Assembly: GCA_021783515.1 (NCBI GenBank)
Contig: JAJXTV010000002.1
Coordinates: 62,001 to 126,000 of the forward strand
Direction of reading: 5' to 3'
Source: Nitrospirota bacterium
GTDB lineage: Bacteria > Nitrospirota > Thermodesulfovibrionia > Thermodesulfovibrionales > UBA6898
Length of the DNA: 64,000 nucleotides
This document shows, in pieces, positions 8,074-17,542 of this stretch. Below the pieces are notes generated by a model. That model was not told where the DNA came from. It saw only the letters and a program-made list of their open reading frames with translations, and searched no databases. A program made the translations under genes and the position numbers. Numbering within the stretch: the stretch's first letter is position 1; the number at the start of each line of letters is the position of its first letter.

Positions 8074-9528
8074 TTGGAGCTTCACAGTCTCGGTATCGCT
8101 GAACTCAGGCGGATGCTCGACAAGGGCGAGATCACGGCAAAGGACGTTGTCTCATCGGTCTGCTCGAGGATCGACGCCGTCGAGGAGAAGATAAAGGCCT
8201 ATGTCACGATCACCAGGGAAGAGGCCTTCGCGATGGCGGAAGAGGCTGACAGGGAGCGCGCCGGCGGGGTGAAGAAGGCGTTGTCCGGGATCCCGCTGGC
8301 GATCAAGGACAACATGTGCACACGAGGCGTCCCGACGACCTGCTCGTCGAAGATACTGAAGAACTTTGTCCCCCCCTATGAAAGCACCGTCACGGCAAAG
8401 CTGAAAGAGCGCGGATACGTGCTGTCCGGAAAGACGAACCTGGACGAGTTTGCGATGGGGTCCTCGACCGAGAATTCCGGTTTTCACACTACGAACAACC
8501 CGTGGGACACGGAGCGGATACCGGGAGGGTCGAGCGGCGGTTCGGCCGCAGCGGTCGCCGCGGACGAATGCATCGCCGCGCTCGGCTCCGACACGGGGGG
8601 ATCGATCAGACAGCCTGCCGCCCTGTGCGGCGTCGTCGGGATGAAGCCGACATACGGCCGCGTCTCGCGATACGGACTGGTCGCCTTTGCGTCCTCGCTG
8701 GACCAGATCGGCCCGATCACAAAGAACGTTACCGACTGCGCGATCCTCCTCAATGCGATAAGCGGGAGGGACCTGCGCGATTGCACCTCGGCGCCGGTCG
8801 AAGTCCCGGACTTCACGGCGGCGATAGGGAAAGAGATAAAAGGGATGAAGATCGGCGTGCCGAAGGAGTATTTCATCGAGGGCCTGGACCCCGCGGTGGA
8901 GCGGGCCGTCAGGGAGGCGATCGGGAAGCTCGAGTCCCTCGGCGCGACGGCCGTCGACGTCTCGCTGCCGCATACCGGATACGCGGTCGCAACCTATTAT
9001 GTGCTCGCGACCTCCGAGGCGAGCTCGAACCTCGCCCGCTATGACGGCGTGAAATACGGCTTCAGGGCGGAGGGCAAGGACCTGGTCGACACCTACATGA
9101 AGACGAGGGCCGCGGGGTTCGGTCCCGAGGTGAAGAGGAGGATCATGCTCGGCACGTATGCGCTTTCCTCCGGGTATTACGACGCGTACTACAAAAAGGC
9201 CCAGCAGGTGAGGACGCTGATCAAGGACGATTTCGAGAAGGCCTTCCGGGAGGTCGATGTCATCGTGACGCCGACGTCGCCGACCGCGGCGTTCCGGAGG
9301 GGCGAAAAGACCGACGATCCCCTCCAGATGTATCTCGCCGACATCTTCACCATATCCGTCAACCTTGCCGGGGTGCCCGGCATCTCGGTCCCCTGCGGTT
9401 TCACGGCTGAGGGCCTTCCGGTCGGCCTTCAGCTGATCGGAAGGCATTTCGACGAGGAGACGCTGCTGACGGCGGCGTTTGCGTACGAGCAGTCGACAGA
9501 CTGGCATGCAAGGAAGCCGGCGCTATGA
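8074..9528 (+). CDS. gatA: Aspartyl/glutamyl-tRNA amidotransferase subunit A
   Basis: GatA is the glutaminase of the GatCAB complex that turns misacylated Glu-tRNA(Gln) and Asp-tRNA(Asn) into the correct aminoacyl-tRNAs. The 484-residue protein is full length with the amidase signature: catalytic lysine in AIKDNM, the Gly/Ser-rich [12 protein letters not shown] block and TGGSIRQPA. The start is a TTG preceded by GGAGG eight bases away. It overlaps gatB by four bases (ATGA). No gatC is found next to it or elsewhere in the window; many genomes carry gatC apart. Confidence 0.97.
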   Translation: MELHSLGIAELRRMLDKGEITAKDVVSSVCSRIDAVEEKIKAYVTITREEAFAMAEEADRERAGGVKKALSGIPLAIKDNMCTRGVPTTCSSKILKNFVPPYESTVTAKLKERGYVLSGKTNLDEFAMGSSTENSGFHTTNNPWDTERIPGGSSGGSAAAVAADECIAALGSDTGGSIRQPAALCGVVGMKPTYGRVSRYGLVAFASSLDQIGPITKNVTDCAILLNAISGRDLRDCTSAPVEVPDFTAAIGKEIKGMKIGVPKEYFIEGLDPAVERAVREAIGKLESLGATAVDVSLPHTGYAVATYYVLATSEASSNLARYDGVKYGFRAEGKDLVDTYMKTRAAGFGPEVKRRIMLGTYALSSGYYDAYYKKAQQVRTLIKDDFEKAFREVDVIVTPTSPTAAFRRGEKTDDPLQMYLADIFTISVNLAGVPGISVPCGFTAEGLPVGLQLIGRHFDEETLLTAAFAYEQSTDWHARKPAL

Positions 9529-10952
9529 AATACGAAGCGGTCATAGGGCTCGAGGTCCACGCGCAGATGCGTACGGAGTCGAAGATATTCTGCGGCTGTT
9601 CGACGAGGTTCGGCTCGGAGCCGAATACCCAGACCTGCGAGATCTGCATCGGCATGCCGGGCGTCCTTCCGGTGCTCAATAAAAAGGCGCTCGAATTCGC
9701 GATAAGGACCGGCCTTGCGATGGGCTGCACGATATCGGCCTACAGCCGCTTTGCGAGGAAGAACTATTTTTATCCCGACCTCCCGAAGGGCTATCAGATC
9801 AGCCAGTTCGAGCATCCGATCTGCGAGCACGGCCATGTCGACGTGGCGGTGGACGGAGAGACGAAGCGGGTGCGCATCACGCGGATCCATATGGAGGAGG
9901 ACGCGGGCAAGAACATCCACGAGGGCGGCGGCAATTACAGCTTCGTCGACCTCAACAGGGCCGGCGTGCCCCTGATGGAGATCGTCTCGGAGCCGGACAT
10001 CAGAAGCCCCAAAGAGGCCTCGGAGTATATGAAGAAACTCCGGACGATCCTCCGCTACCTCGGCGTCTGCGACGGCAACATGGATCAGGGGTCTCTCCGC
10101 TGCGACGCGAACGTGTCGGTACGGCCGGTCGGGCAGAAGGAGTACGGGACGCGCGCGGAGGTGAAGAACATCAACTCCTTCCGGTTTGTCGAAAAGGCGA
10201 TCGACTATGAGATCAGGAGGCAGATCAGGGTCGTCGAAGAGGGCGGAAAGGTGGTGCAGGAGACGAGGCTCTGGGACTCGGCGAAGGGCATTACCGAGTC
10301 GATGCGCTCGAAGGAGGAGGCCCACGACTACCGGTATTTCCCGGAGCCGGACCTCGTTCCGATTGCCGCGGAGAGGCGCTGGATCGACGAGCTGCGGGCG
10401 TCGCTGCCCGAATTGCCGGACGCGAAGAAGGTGCGGTTTGTCTCCGCATACGGCCTGCCCGAATACGACGCCGACCTCCTGACGTCGGAGAAGGCGGTTG
10501 CGGAGTGGTTCGAAGAGGCGGTGAAGGCGGGGGGACAGCCCAAGGCGGTCTCGAACTGGATGATGGGGGACCTGATGAAACTGCTGAACGGGGACAACAG
10601 GGAGATCGGCGACTGCCCGGTGGGGCCTGAGCGGCTTGCCGGCATGCTGAAGCTCATCGACAAGGGCACGATCAGCGGCAAGATCGCCAAGACGGTCTTC
10701 GAGGAGATGTACCGTTCCGGCAAGGACGCAGAGCAGATCGTCAGGGAAAAAGGGCTTCTGCAGATAAGCGACGAATCGGCGATCGAAAAGACGGTCGACG
10801 AGCTGATCGCGAGGCACCCGGCGGAGGTGGAGCGGTTCAGGGGGGGCGAGGAGAAGCTGCTGGGGTTCTTCGTCGGCCAGGCGATGAAGGCGATGAAGGG
10901 CAAGGCGAACCCTCAGGTGCTGAACGAGCTGCTCAAGAAGAAGCTGTCGTAG
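9525..10952 (+). CDS. gatB: Aspartyl/glutamyl-tRNA amidotransferase subunit B
   Basis: GatB binds the misacylated tRNA, activates its side chain with ATP and receives ammonia from GatA. The 475-residue protein starts with the family signature [13 protein letters not shown], contains [15 protein letters not shown] and the kinase-like [17 protein letters not shown] block, and ends with a YqeY-like tRNA-binding domain (from about residue 325). The zinc-site region has CGCSTRFG...CEICIG. The ATG lies within the gatA stop region, giving tight translational coupling. Confidence 0.97.
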   Translation: MKYEAVIGLEVHAQMRTESKIFCGCSTRFGSEPNTQTCEICIGMPGVLPVLNKKALEFAIRTGLAMGCTISAYSRFARKNYFYPDLPKGYQISQFEHPICEHGHVDVAVDGETKRVRITRIHMEEDAGKNIHEGGGNYSFVDLNRAGVPLMEIVSEPDIRSPKEASEYMKKLRTILRYLGVCDGNMDQGSLRCDANVSVRPVGQKEYGTRAEVKNINSFRFVEKAIDYEIRRQIRVVEEGGKVVQETRLWDSAKGITESMRSKEEAHDYRYFPEPDLVPIAAERRWIDELRASLPELPDAKKVRFVSAYGLPEYDADLLTSEKAVAEWFEEAVKAGGQPKAVSNWMMGDLMKLLNGDNREIGDCPVGPERLAGMLKLIDKGTISGKIAKTVFEEMYRSGKDAEQIVREKGLLQISDESAIEKTVDELIARHPAEVERFRGGEEKLLGFFVGQAMKAMKGKANPQVLNELLKKKLS

Positions 10953-11289
10953 GGAAGTCAAGACATACACTGTTTGCATCGGCGGGTCGACTATTGCGGT
11001 CATGCGCTCCAGAGAACTTTTCCATGCGCAATCAGACTGATGGGAAGCGACACGTTTTTTATGATGATGTGATGGCCTTTGTGGAGTAGTGAAGCGATCG
11101 GCAAAGGTGGCGCGGGAAAAGTTTCTTCCTCGCAAGCCTGCAATAGGAGTGGTGGTGAGTCTGCTGACGGCCGGCAGGCATATGGCTTGATTTCTGAAGC
11201 CAAAGCCGCGGTGCCGTTAGAATGGGATTCTTTTTGGGCAGTAATGAAAATTAGGATAGACGGAATTGTCATATCGACGGGGGATGAAC
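10953..11289. other. Intergenic stretch between gatB and purC, no recognised gene
   Basis: About 340 bases with visibly lower GC than the flanking genes. Two overlapping ORFs (11079-11309 plus, 11000-11272 minus) lack ribosome sites and family resemblance. A 22-codon plus-strand ORF starting MRNQTDGKRHVFYDD exists but has no support. It may be decayed sequence. No clear terminator or promoter was identified. Confidence 0.4.
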
Positions 11290-12168
11290 ATGGAAAACGT
11301 TATCGTTGAGACGAATTTTACCGACGTGAAGCTCCTGAGGAGGGGAAAGGTGAGGGACGTCTACGAGGTCGGCGAACACCTGCTTATCGTCGCCACCGAC
11401 AGGATCTCGGCCTTCGATGTCGTGCTGCCCAACGGTATCGCCGGAAAGGGGAAGATACTTACCGGCATATCCCTTTACTGGTTCGGCCAGATGAAGGACA
11501 TCATCGATAACCACATCGTGGCGACCGAGGTGGACGAGTATCCCGAGGTCCTCCGGAAATACCGGGACGTCCTTGAGGGAAGGAGCATGCTGGTAAAAAA
11601 GGCCGCTCCGATGCCGGTCGAATGCATCGTCAGGGGATACCTGTCGGGCTCCGGCTGGAAGGAATACCGCAAGAGCGGCACTGTCTGCGGGATCACGCTC
11701 CCGGCCGGGCTTGTCGAATCATCGAAGCTCGCCGCCCCGATATTCACCCCGAGCACGAAGGCCGAGGAGGGCCACGACGTCAATATCAGCTTCGCAGAGA
11801 TGGAAAAGATCGTCGGGGGGGAGACTGCCGGCCGGCTGAGGGACGTGAGCCTCAGGGTCTACACGAAGGCGCGGGACCTGGCCGAAGAGAAGGGGATCAT
11901 CATCGCCGATACCAAGTTCGAGTTCGGCATCTGCGACGGCAGGCTGATTCTCATCGACGAGATCCTGACGCCGGATTCCTCCCGCTTCTGGTCGATCAGG
12001 GCGTATGCGCCCGGTAAGGGACAGGACAGCTACGACAAACAGATCATACGCGACTATCTGCTCACGCTCGACTGGGACCAGACCTATCCCGGTCCCGAAC
12101 TGCCCGGTTCCATCGTCGAGAAGGCGATCGAGAGGTATAAGGAGATATACCGGATCATCACCGGATAG
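11290..12168 (+). CDS. purC: Phosphoribosylaminoimidazole-succinocarboxamide synthase
   Basis: SAICAR synthase joins aspartate to CAIR with ATP in purine synthesis. The protein has 292 residues, the long form of the family, with the opening GKVRDVYEV, the [13 protein letters not shown] block, the signature [17 protein letters not shown], and DTKFEFG plus [12 protein letters not shown] near the C terminus. I chose the ATG at 11290 (MENVIVE) because GGGGG lies six bases upstream and the family starts there; the track's TTG at 11266 adds eight unsupported residues. It stands alone here, convergent with the TPR gene, without other pur genes. Confidence 0.96.
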   Translation: MENVIVETNFTDVKLLRRGKVRDVYEVGEHLLIVATDRISAFDVVLPNGIAGKGKILTGISLYWFGQMKDIIDNHIVATEVDEYPEVLRKYRDVLEGRSMLVKKAAPMPVECIVRGYLSGSGWKEYRKSGTVCGITLPAGLVESSKLAAPIFTPSTKAEEGHDVNISFAEMEKIVGGETAGRLRDVSLRVYTKARDLAEEKGIIIADTKFEFGICDGRLILIDEILTPDSSRFWSIRAYAPGKGQDSYDKQIIRDYLLTLDWDQTYPGPELPGSIVEKAIERYKEIYRIITG

Positions 12169-12187
12169 GACTCAGATGGGACGTCGG

Positions 12188-12940
12188 CTACTTGCCGGCC
12201 TTCGAGATCAGGAGGCCGATGTATTTGTTGATGGGGTTGCTGCGTTCGAGAAAGGGTACGGGAGGCCGCTTGCGCTTGCCGAGCTTCGTCAACTCCCAGA
12301 GGAGGTCATGATTTTCGGGGTCGTGTATCAGCCCGTCCTCGAAGGACTTCACCGCATCGGCCTTGTCGTTGCCCTTCAGGTAGGCCCGTCCGAGGTTGAG
12401 GTAGAAGACCGGGTAGAAGAATTCGCTGCCGAACGCGGCGGACGCCTTGAATGAGGCGAGCGCGTCCCTGCATATTTTGATGCCCTCTTTCGGGTTGTTC
12501 TCGGCGACGGCGACGAGGCAGCCGTAGTAGGAGAGGAGAAAAGGATCGGAGGGGAACTTCTCGATCGCCTCCCTCAGCGTCCGCAACGCCTCTTTCCCGC
12601 CCCCCTTCCGGAGCAGCTGTTTGACGTCTTCGAAGTACTCCGACTTGGACTTCTTCGCTCTCGCCTTTTCCTTGAGAAAGAGGTCGATCGTCGTCTTATG
12701 GCAATTTTCCATGAGGGAAGAGAGCTTCTGTTCGAATTTGTCGAGTTTGACGATATGGGAGTAATCGGTCTTTCTCGACATGAGGACTTCTCCCTTCAGA
12801 AACACCTTCGATATGACCTTGCAGGTCTTGCGTCCCATGTCTTCCGTCTGTACGTGGTAGGTGACATTGTCCAGTTTGATGTCGCTGCTGAACTCGGAGG
12901 AGAGCCTCGATACGATGTTAATTTTGGACTTCGAGTCCAT
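12188..12940 (-). CDS. TPR-repeat protein with RSNPINKY tail
   Basis: A 250-residue cytoplasmic protein without signal peptide. Residues about 20-65 form a beta-rich module with YHVQTEDMG and VFLKGEVLMSRKTDYSH, a pattern I associate with uncharacterised TPR proteins of deltaproteobacteria and Nitrospirota. A coiled, Lys-rich linker leads into two to three TPR units (about 100-215). The C terminus, PPVPFLERSNPINKYIGLL, is shared closely with the shorter TPR protein at 21638-22117 although the rest differs. The tail is not part of a TPR and probably binds a common partner. It is convergent with purC. Function unknown. Confidence 0.7.
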   Translation of the reverse strand: MDSKSKINIVSRLSSEFSSDIKLDNVTYHVQTEDMGRKTCKVISKVFLKGEVLMSRKTDYSHIVKLDKFEQKLSSLMENCHKTTIDLFLKEKARAKKSKSEYFEDVKQLLRKGGGKEALRTLREAIEKFPSDPFLLSYYGCLVAVAENNPKEGIKICRDALASFKASAAFGSEFFYPVFYLNLGRAYLKGNDKADAVKSFEDGLIHDPENHDLLWELTKLGKRKRPPVPFLERSNPINKYIGLLISKAGK

Positions 12941-12991
12941 ATTGAATTGTACCAGATAGACGGCGTTTTAGCGAGAAAAAACCGCCTGCCG

Positions 12992-13357
12992 TCATCCCTT
13001 CAGGATGTCTATGATCTTTGCGATCTGCGATTTATGATAATCGATAATGTCCTGGGGCGTGCCCCACGAGGCGGCCTTTTTCGAGAGCGACTCTACCACC
13101 CTCATAAGGCCTGCCTTCGAAGGCTTCGAGATGTCCTCCCCGACAGTCTTAAACGCCAGTTTGATCGACCCTTCTACTGTTGCACGAAGGTCGCCATCGT
13201 TGAACGAGATGCCCAACCCCTGCCTGGTCCTTGCGAAGGTCTCCTTCTGAGCCTCGAAAAAACATTTGATGATCAGGTCCCGCGCCTTTTCCGGCGTAAG
13301 ATCGTCGAGATCGCTTTTTTCCAGGCTCCACCGTCTGAACCGCTCTTCTTCGGGCAT
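12992..13357 (-). CDS. Conserved-looking hypothetical protein (121 aa)
   Basis: A small, mostly helical soluble protein with no signal peptide, membrane segment or cysteines. The start is supported by GGAGGAGG upstream of the ATG. The charged N terminus (PEEERFRRWSLEKSDLDDLTPEKARDLI) precedes a helix-rich body that ends with KSQIAKIIDILKG. I do not recognise the family. It lies 51 bases upstream of the RSNPINKY TPR gene on the same strand, so the two may be one operon, and is divergent from the small ORF and fusion gene at 13456-16470, with AT-rich promoter-like sequence between (a TTGACT on the plus strand and a TATAAT on the minus strand). Confidence 0.65.
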   Translation of the reverse strand: MPEEERFRRWSLEKSDLDDLTPEKARDLIIKCFFEAQKETFARTRQGLGISFNDGDLRATVEGSIKLAFKTVGEDISKPSKAGLMRVVESLSKKAASWGTPQDIIDYHKSQIAKIIDILKG

Positions 13358-13455
13358 GCCCTGCCTCCTCCGTCCGGATTGACTTTTTGTTATATTATAC
13401 GATAACTTTTAGCCTTAGGAAAGCGTCCATTTTCAACTCAACGGGGGCAGATGAC

Positions 13456-13644
13456 ATGGAAAGACGCGTAATCTATTTCGAAAAGCCGGGAAAGGAGAAC
13501 AGCGGCGCATGCCTCGACGTAGCGCGGCAGGCTGCTGCCGAAGGCGGATACGGCGCCGACACGGTGATGGTGCTGAAATCGGCGGCCTCGAAGCGCCTTC
13601 TCGACCTGCGGGTGCTCGAAATACTCGCCAAGCCGAGGGCATAG
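13456..13644 (+). CDS. Short protein resembling the start of a pyruvate-kinase-like alpha/beta domain
   Basis: I start this at the ATG with a GGGGG nearby (MERRVIYFEKPGKENSGAC), giving 62 residues; the track's longer version lacks a ribosome site. The first 25 residues resemble stand-alone pyruvate-kinase C-terminal-like alpha/beta proteins, which open with a YFEKPG.EN block, but those are about 180 residues. Here the ORF stops after about one third, directly ahead of the next ATG. It is either a truncated remnant or a short protein of its own. It sits three bases before the phosphodiesterase fusion gene and is probably co-transcribed and coupled with it. Confidence 0.5.
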   Translation: MERRVIYFEKPGKENSGACLDVARQAAAEGGYGADTVMVLKSAASKRLLDLRVLEILAKPRA

Positions 13645-13647
13645 AAT

Positions 13648-16470
13648 ATGACGATGGGCGAAGGGAAGGTCCTTCTGATAGGCTGGGACGCCGCCGACTG
13701 GAAGATCATCCACAGGCTTGTCGACGAAGGCAAGATGCCGAATATGGAGAAGTTTATCGCGGAAGGCGTGATCGGAAACCTGGCCACGCTCGTCCCGGAG
13801 CTCTCTCCGATGCTCTGGACTTCGATCGCCACCGGCAAGCGTCCGTACAAGCACGGCATCCTCGGCTTTACCGAACCCGATCCTCAGGGCGAAGGCCTGC
13901 GCCCGATCACGAACCTATCGAGAAAGACGAAGGCGATCTGGAACATATTGGGCCAGTCCGGCAAGAAGTGCAACGTCGTCTCCTGGTGGCCGTCGCATCC
14001 GGTTGAGCCGATCAACGGGGTGATGGTCTCGAACCACTACCAGCGTGCGGTCGCCCCCTACGGCAAGCCGTGGCCGATGAAGCCCGAGACGGTGCATCCC
14101 GGCCGGATCGTGCGTAACCTCGCCGCCCTGAGGGTCCACCCGCAGGAACTGGATGTCGGCCTGGTGATGAACTTCGTGCGCCGTCTGGCCGAGATAGACC
14201 AGGAGAAGGACAGGAGGGTCGAGGTCATCGCCAAGACGATCGCCGACTGCACCACCGTAAGCAGGGCGGCCTCGGCGCTCATGACCCATGAGCCGTGGGA
14301 CCTTACCGCGGTATATTTCGATTCGATCGACCATTTCTGCCACGGCTTCATGAATTTTTATCCGCCGCGGCTCCCGTGGGTGGACGAGAAGGATTTTGAA
14401 CTCTACAAGGACGTAGTGGAGGGCGGATATATCTACCACGATATCCTGCTCGGCACGCTCCTGGGCCTTGTCGACGACAGGACTACCGTCCTGATCATCT
14501 CGGACCACGGTTTCCACTCGGACCATCTCCGCCCCCGCCAGATACCGATTGAGCCGGCCGGCCCGGCGGTACAGCACCGCCACTATGGCATTCTCGCGAT
14601 AAAGGGTCCGGGCATTGTGAAAGACGAGATAGTCTACGGGGCGAGCCTGCTCGACATAACCCCGACGGTCCTGACGCTTTTCGGGCTTCCCGTCGGCGAA
14701 GACATGGACGGCAAGCCCCTCGTCAATATATTCCGGACGCCCCCGGCGATGCGGACGGTCCCTTCGTGGGACGAGGTCCCCGGGGCCGACGGGAGCCATC
14801 CGCCCGGCAAAAAGATCGACCCCGTCGAGGCGAAGGAGGCGATCAACCAGCTGATAGAGCTCGGGTATATCGAAAAGCCGGACGAGAACAGGGCGAAGGC
14901 CGCCGAGGAGAGCGTCCGGGAACTCCGGTACAACGAGGCACGTTCCCTTATGGATGGAGGCCTGTACCTGAAGGCGGCGCCTATCCTGAGAGACCTCCTC
15001 GGGACGTGGCCCGACGAGTATCGTTTTGGCATTCAGCTCGTCGACTGTTATCAGTCCCTCGGAAGGATCGCGGAGGCCCGCTCGCTGCTCGAAACGCTTT
15101 TTGCGAGGAAGAAGGAGAACGCCCGGAAGGCTGCGGGGGAGTTGAAGAAATTCCGGGAAGAGCACAAGGACGTGAAACCGGAGGACATGGAGCCGCGGCT
15201 GCAGAGAAAGGCGCGGAGACTGCGGGCCGAGTCCTCCCGGAGCCCTTACGCCATGGAATATCTGATGGGGTCCCTTCTTTTTGCGGAGGGAAAGGAAGAA
15301 GAGGCCCTCGGCCATCTCGAGAAGGCGGAGAAGGCCGACCGCAACAGGCCGGCCCCGTATCTCAAGATAGGAGAGGTCTATCTTAAGATGAAGCGCTATC
15401 TGAGCGCCGAGAAGAATTTCCGGAAGGCGCTGTCGATCGACCCGGAGAATGCCGATGCGCAGATAGGTCTCGGGAAATCCTTTCTCGGCAGGGGAAAGAA
15501 CGCCGATGCGGCCGAGGCCGCCCTCGAGGCGGTCGGACTCCGGTATCACAATCCGGCGGGCCACTATCTTCTCGGCGTCGCGCTCCATCGCCTCGGCCGC
15601 CTGGATCAGGCCCTCCAGGCGCTGCACGTTGCGATCAGCCAGAACCCCTGCTATCCCGAGGCGCACCGTCGGCTCGCGCAGATCTACCGGCGCAGGCTGA
15701 AAGACGACGCGCTGGCGGAAAGACATGCCGGCATGGCGCGGGAATCGGCCGTGCGGATAAAAGGACTGAAGAAGGGAGAGGCCGAAGCGGTCATGGAGAA
15801 GGAAGAGGCCGCGAAAACCTCCCTGCTGTCGACGCATGAGGAAGGCCGCTCGCCGGGTTTTTCATCTCCGGAGGGGCCTGTGGATCTCGACAGGACGGTT
15901 GTGGTCGTCTCCGGCCTGCCGCGTACCGGGACGTCGATGATGATGCAGATGCTGAAGGCAGGGGGGATACCTCCCCTTACCGACGGGGTCAGGATGGACG
16001 ATGAGGACAACCCGAGGGGTTATTATGAGTATGAGAAGGCCAAACAGCTCAGGAAAGACGCCTCGTGGCTCGGCGGGGCAAAAGGAAAGGCGGTGAAGGT
16101 GGTCGCCCAGCTCCTCGCCGATCTTCCGAGGCTGGACGGGGCCGGATACCTCGTGGTGTTTATGGAACGGGAGATCGAGGAGGTGCTGAAATCCCAGAGG
16201 GCGATGCTCTCGCGCCATGGAAAATCCGGGGCGAAGATACCCGAGGCCCGGCTCCGGGCCATCTTTTTGCAGCAGATGCGCCAGGCGAAGATACTCCTTT
16301 CGGCAAGAAAGATACCGACGGTATTTATCGATTACAACGAGACGGTGAGAAACCCGTCCGAAGCCGCCGGCAAATTAAAGAAAGTCTTCGGCGCCGGGAT
16401 AGACGAGCAAAAGATGACTGCCGCCGTCGACCCCTCGCTGAAGCGCCAAGCAGCGGACCCAAAAGGGTAG
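13648..16470 (+). CDS. Alkaline-phosphatase-superfamily phosphodiesterase / TPR / sulfotransferase fusion
   Basis: A 940-residue protein with three parts. Residues 1-390 are an alkaline-phosphatase-superfamily (type I phosphodiesterase/nucleotide pyrophosphatase-like) domain: metal ligand in GWDAADW, likely nucleophile Thr in MLWTSIATGKRPYKHG, then DSIDHFCH and ISDHGFHSDH. Residues about 430-720 carry TPR units, clearest at 555-690. Residues about 745-935 form a sulfotransferase-like domain with the PAPS-type phosphate loop GLPRTGTSMM and a later RAMLSRHGK region. No signal peptide or membrane helix is seen, so it is probably cytoplasmic. Substrate is unknown; one possibility is coupled removal and transfer of phospho- or sulfo-groups on a glycan or lipid. 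Two in-frame ATGs (13648, 13654) are both possible. Confidence 0.8.
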   Translation: MTMGEGKVLLIGWDAADWKIIHRLVDEGKMPNMEKFIAEGVIGNLATLVPELSPMLWTSIATGKRPYKHGILGFTEPDPQGEGLRPITNLSRKTKAIWNILGQSGKKCNVVSWWPSHPVEPINGVMVSNHYQRAVAPYGKPWPMKPETVHPGRIVRNLAALRVHPQELDVGLVMNFVRRLAEIDQEKDRRVEVIAKTIADCTTVSRAASALMTHEPWDLTAVYFDSIDHFCHGFMNFYPPRLPWVDEKDFELYKDVVEGGYIYHDILLGTLLGLVDDRTTVLIISDHGFHSDHLRPRQIPIEPAGPAVQHRHYGILAIKGPGIVKDEIVYGASLLDITPTVLTLFGLPVGEDMDGKPLVNIFRTPPAMRTVPSWDEVPGADGSHPPGKKIDPVEAKEAINQLIELGYIEKPDENRAKAAEESVRELRYNEARSLMDGGLYLKAAPILRDLLGTWPDEYRFGIQLVDCYQSLGRIAEARSLLETLFARKKENARKAAGELKKFREEHKDVKPEDMEPRLQRKARRLRAESSRSPYAMEYLMGSLLFAEGKEEEALGHLEKAEKADRNRPAPYLKIGEVYLKMKRYLSAEKNFRKALSIDPENADAQIGLGKSFLGRGKNADAAEAALEAVGLRYHNPAGHYLLGVALHRLGRLDQALQALHVAISQNPCYPEAHRRLAQIYRRRLKDDALAERHAGMARESAVRIKGLKKGEAEAVMEKEEAAKTSLLSTHEEGRSPGFSSPEGPVDLDRTVVVVSGLPRTGTSMMMQMLKAGGIPPLTDGVRMDDEDNPRGYYEYEKAKQLRKDASWLGGAKGKAVKVVAQLLADLPRLDGAGYLVVFMEREIEEVLKSQRAMLSRHGKSGAKIPEARLRAIFLQQMRQAKILLSARKIPTVFIDYNETVRNPSEAAGKLKKVFGAGIDEQKMTAAVDPSLKRQAADPKG

Positions 16471-16526
16471 GGGAAAGGTTCTGTCCGTTCAGCTGTTCAG
16501 CTTTTTGACAGGGCATGCGTTTTTTG

Positions 16527-16555
16527 TTGCTTTTCGAAATCTCTTTTGTTAAGAT
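16527..16555 (+). promoter_or_regulatory. Promoter of the IPTL-CTERM protein gene
   Basis: TTGCTT and TAAGAT hexamers are separated by 17 bases in an AT-rich stretch, about 55 bases before the gene's ATG, which has its own AGGAGG site. Confidence 0.5.
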
Positions 16556-16611
16556 TTTTTCATCTTGCCTGGGGGCGTATTGAAGGCGAAAAATTCATCT
16601 AGGAGGATGGG

Positions 16612-17304
16612 ATGAGGGATAAGAAGAAGGATAAGCTCGATAAGAGACTGATGGCGTACGCGGCTGCGGCCGCCGGGGTGCTCGCGATTGCACCTGCTGC
16701 AGAGGCGGCGATCCAGTGCAGCGGACCTCAGAACCTGCCCGTTAATTCGGGGACGACGCCTGTAGGTGTGGACCTCAACGGAGACGGGGTGACTGACTTC
16801 CTCTTCACCTATTACACGGGTGCGGGTGTCAGCAGCTGGCTTGGCATCAATACGTCAACCGCGGGCGGTCTCGGCGGGACGGCCTTCATCGGCAATACCG
16901 GGGGCAACTTCGATGCCGCGAATCTGCCTGCTGGGTATGTTGTCCGCAACGCGATAGCGGCGCCTTACAGTTGGTATGCCGGAAGCGAGCCTCTTGCCGG
17001 CAGCTATACGACGGCAGGCAGCTTCAATTACAGCGGGGCACAGGGATATATCGGCGTCCGCTTTCAGACCGCGGCCGGCCAGCGGTTCGGATGGATCCAG
17101 TGGCGGACCGACACAAGGGCCACACAGGGAACGATCATAGACTGGTGCTATGAAGACACGGGGGCCCAGATCGCCGCGGGGGCCGGCGCGCAGCAGCAGG
17201 CTGCAGCCGTGCCGACCATGAACGAGTGGGGTCTGATGGCGCTGATCGCGCTTCTTGGCGGAGCATCGGTGAAGGCGCTCAAGCCGAGAAAAGAAGAGAG
17301 CTAA
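16612..17304 (+). CDS. Secreted IPTL-CTERM surface protein
   Basis: A 230-residue exported protein. The basic N terminus (RDKKKDKLDKR) and Ala-rich hydrophobic stretch end in a likely signal-peptidase site near AEAAIQC. The passenger is Gly/Thr/Ala-rich with a calcium-loop-like DLNGDGVTD. The last 32 residues are an IPTL-CTERM sorting signal: VPTMNEWGLM, a hydrophobic helix, then KPRKEES. Such tails are believed to be recognised by a membrane sorting enzyme and removed while the protein is placed on the surface or exported; no such enzyme is encoded in this window. A strong AGGAGG sets the start. It is a single gene with its own promoter, convergent with glk. Confidence 0.8.
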   Translation: MRDKKKDKLDKRLMAYAAAAAGVLAIAPAAEAAIQCSGPQNLPVNSGTTPVGVDLNGDGVTDFLFTYYTGAGVSSWLGINTSTAGGLGGTAFIGNTGGNFDAANLPAGYVVRNAIAAPYSWYAGSEPLAGSYTTAGSFNYSGAQGYIGVRFQTAAGQRFGWIQWRTDTRATQGTIIDWCYEDTGAQIAAGAGAQQQAAAVPTMNEWGLMALIALLGGASVKALKPRKEES

Positions 17305-17348
17305 AAACCCGGCCGTTTAGGCGCGGCCCTATTGAGTAATTTTTCGAG

Positions 17349-17381
17349 GGGAGCACTCCGCAGTGTGTTGCGGGTGCTCCC
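17349..17381 (+). repeat. Strong hairpin downstream of the IPTL-CTERM gene
   Basis: GGGAGCAC and CCGCA pair with TGCGG and GTGCTCCC to give a 13-bp stem with one bulged T and a six-base loop. No T-tract follows on either strand (TTCGGG on plus), so it is not a classical intrinsic terminator; it may block exonucleases or separate the convergent genes. Confidence 0.5.
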
Positions 17382-17430
17382 TTCGGGCGTTAATGGGCAG
17401 ATGGCGCCTGGGTTTACCCTAACGGTGCAT

Positions 17431-17490
17431 ACCGGCGGGGAGAGCGCTCCTCACATCCTTTCTGATGCGATAGGATTTGGCAGAGCATGG
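17431..17490 (+). repeat. Dispersed repeat, copy A
   Basis: This stretch begins ACCGGCGGGGAGAG and continues through TCACATCC and GATGCGATAGGATTTG. It matches an inverted copy at 18638-18698 and a third copy at 45738-45783. An internal 4-bp hairpin (GGAG-AGCG-CTCC) is present. It lies between the convergent IPTL-CTERM and glk genes. Confidence 0.75.
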
Positions 17491-17542
17491 AATAAAGGAC
17501 TTCACGAAAAGGTAAGTCGGCGATATTTATGCAGCTGGGGGT

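Noticed and set aside
9429-11135. 568-residue ORF on the minus strand
   Set aside because: It is antisense to gatB; the plus strand carries the family signatures.
13915-15837. 640-residue ORF on the minus strand
   Set aside because: It is antisense to the phosphodiesterase fusion, which has clear catalytic motifs.
17349-17381. Hairpin as an intrinsic terminator of the IPTL-CTERM gene
   Set aside because: The stem is strong but no T-tract follows on either strand, so I kept it only as a hairpin.
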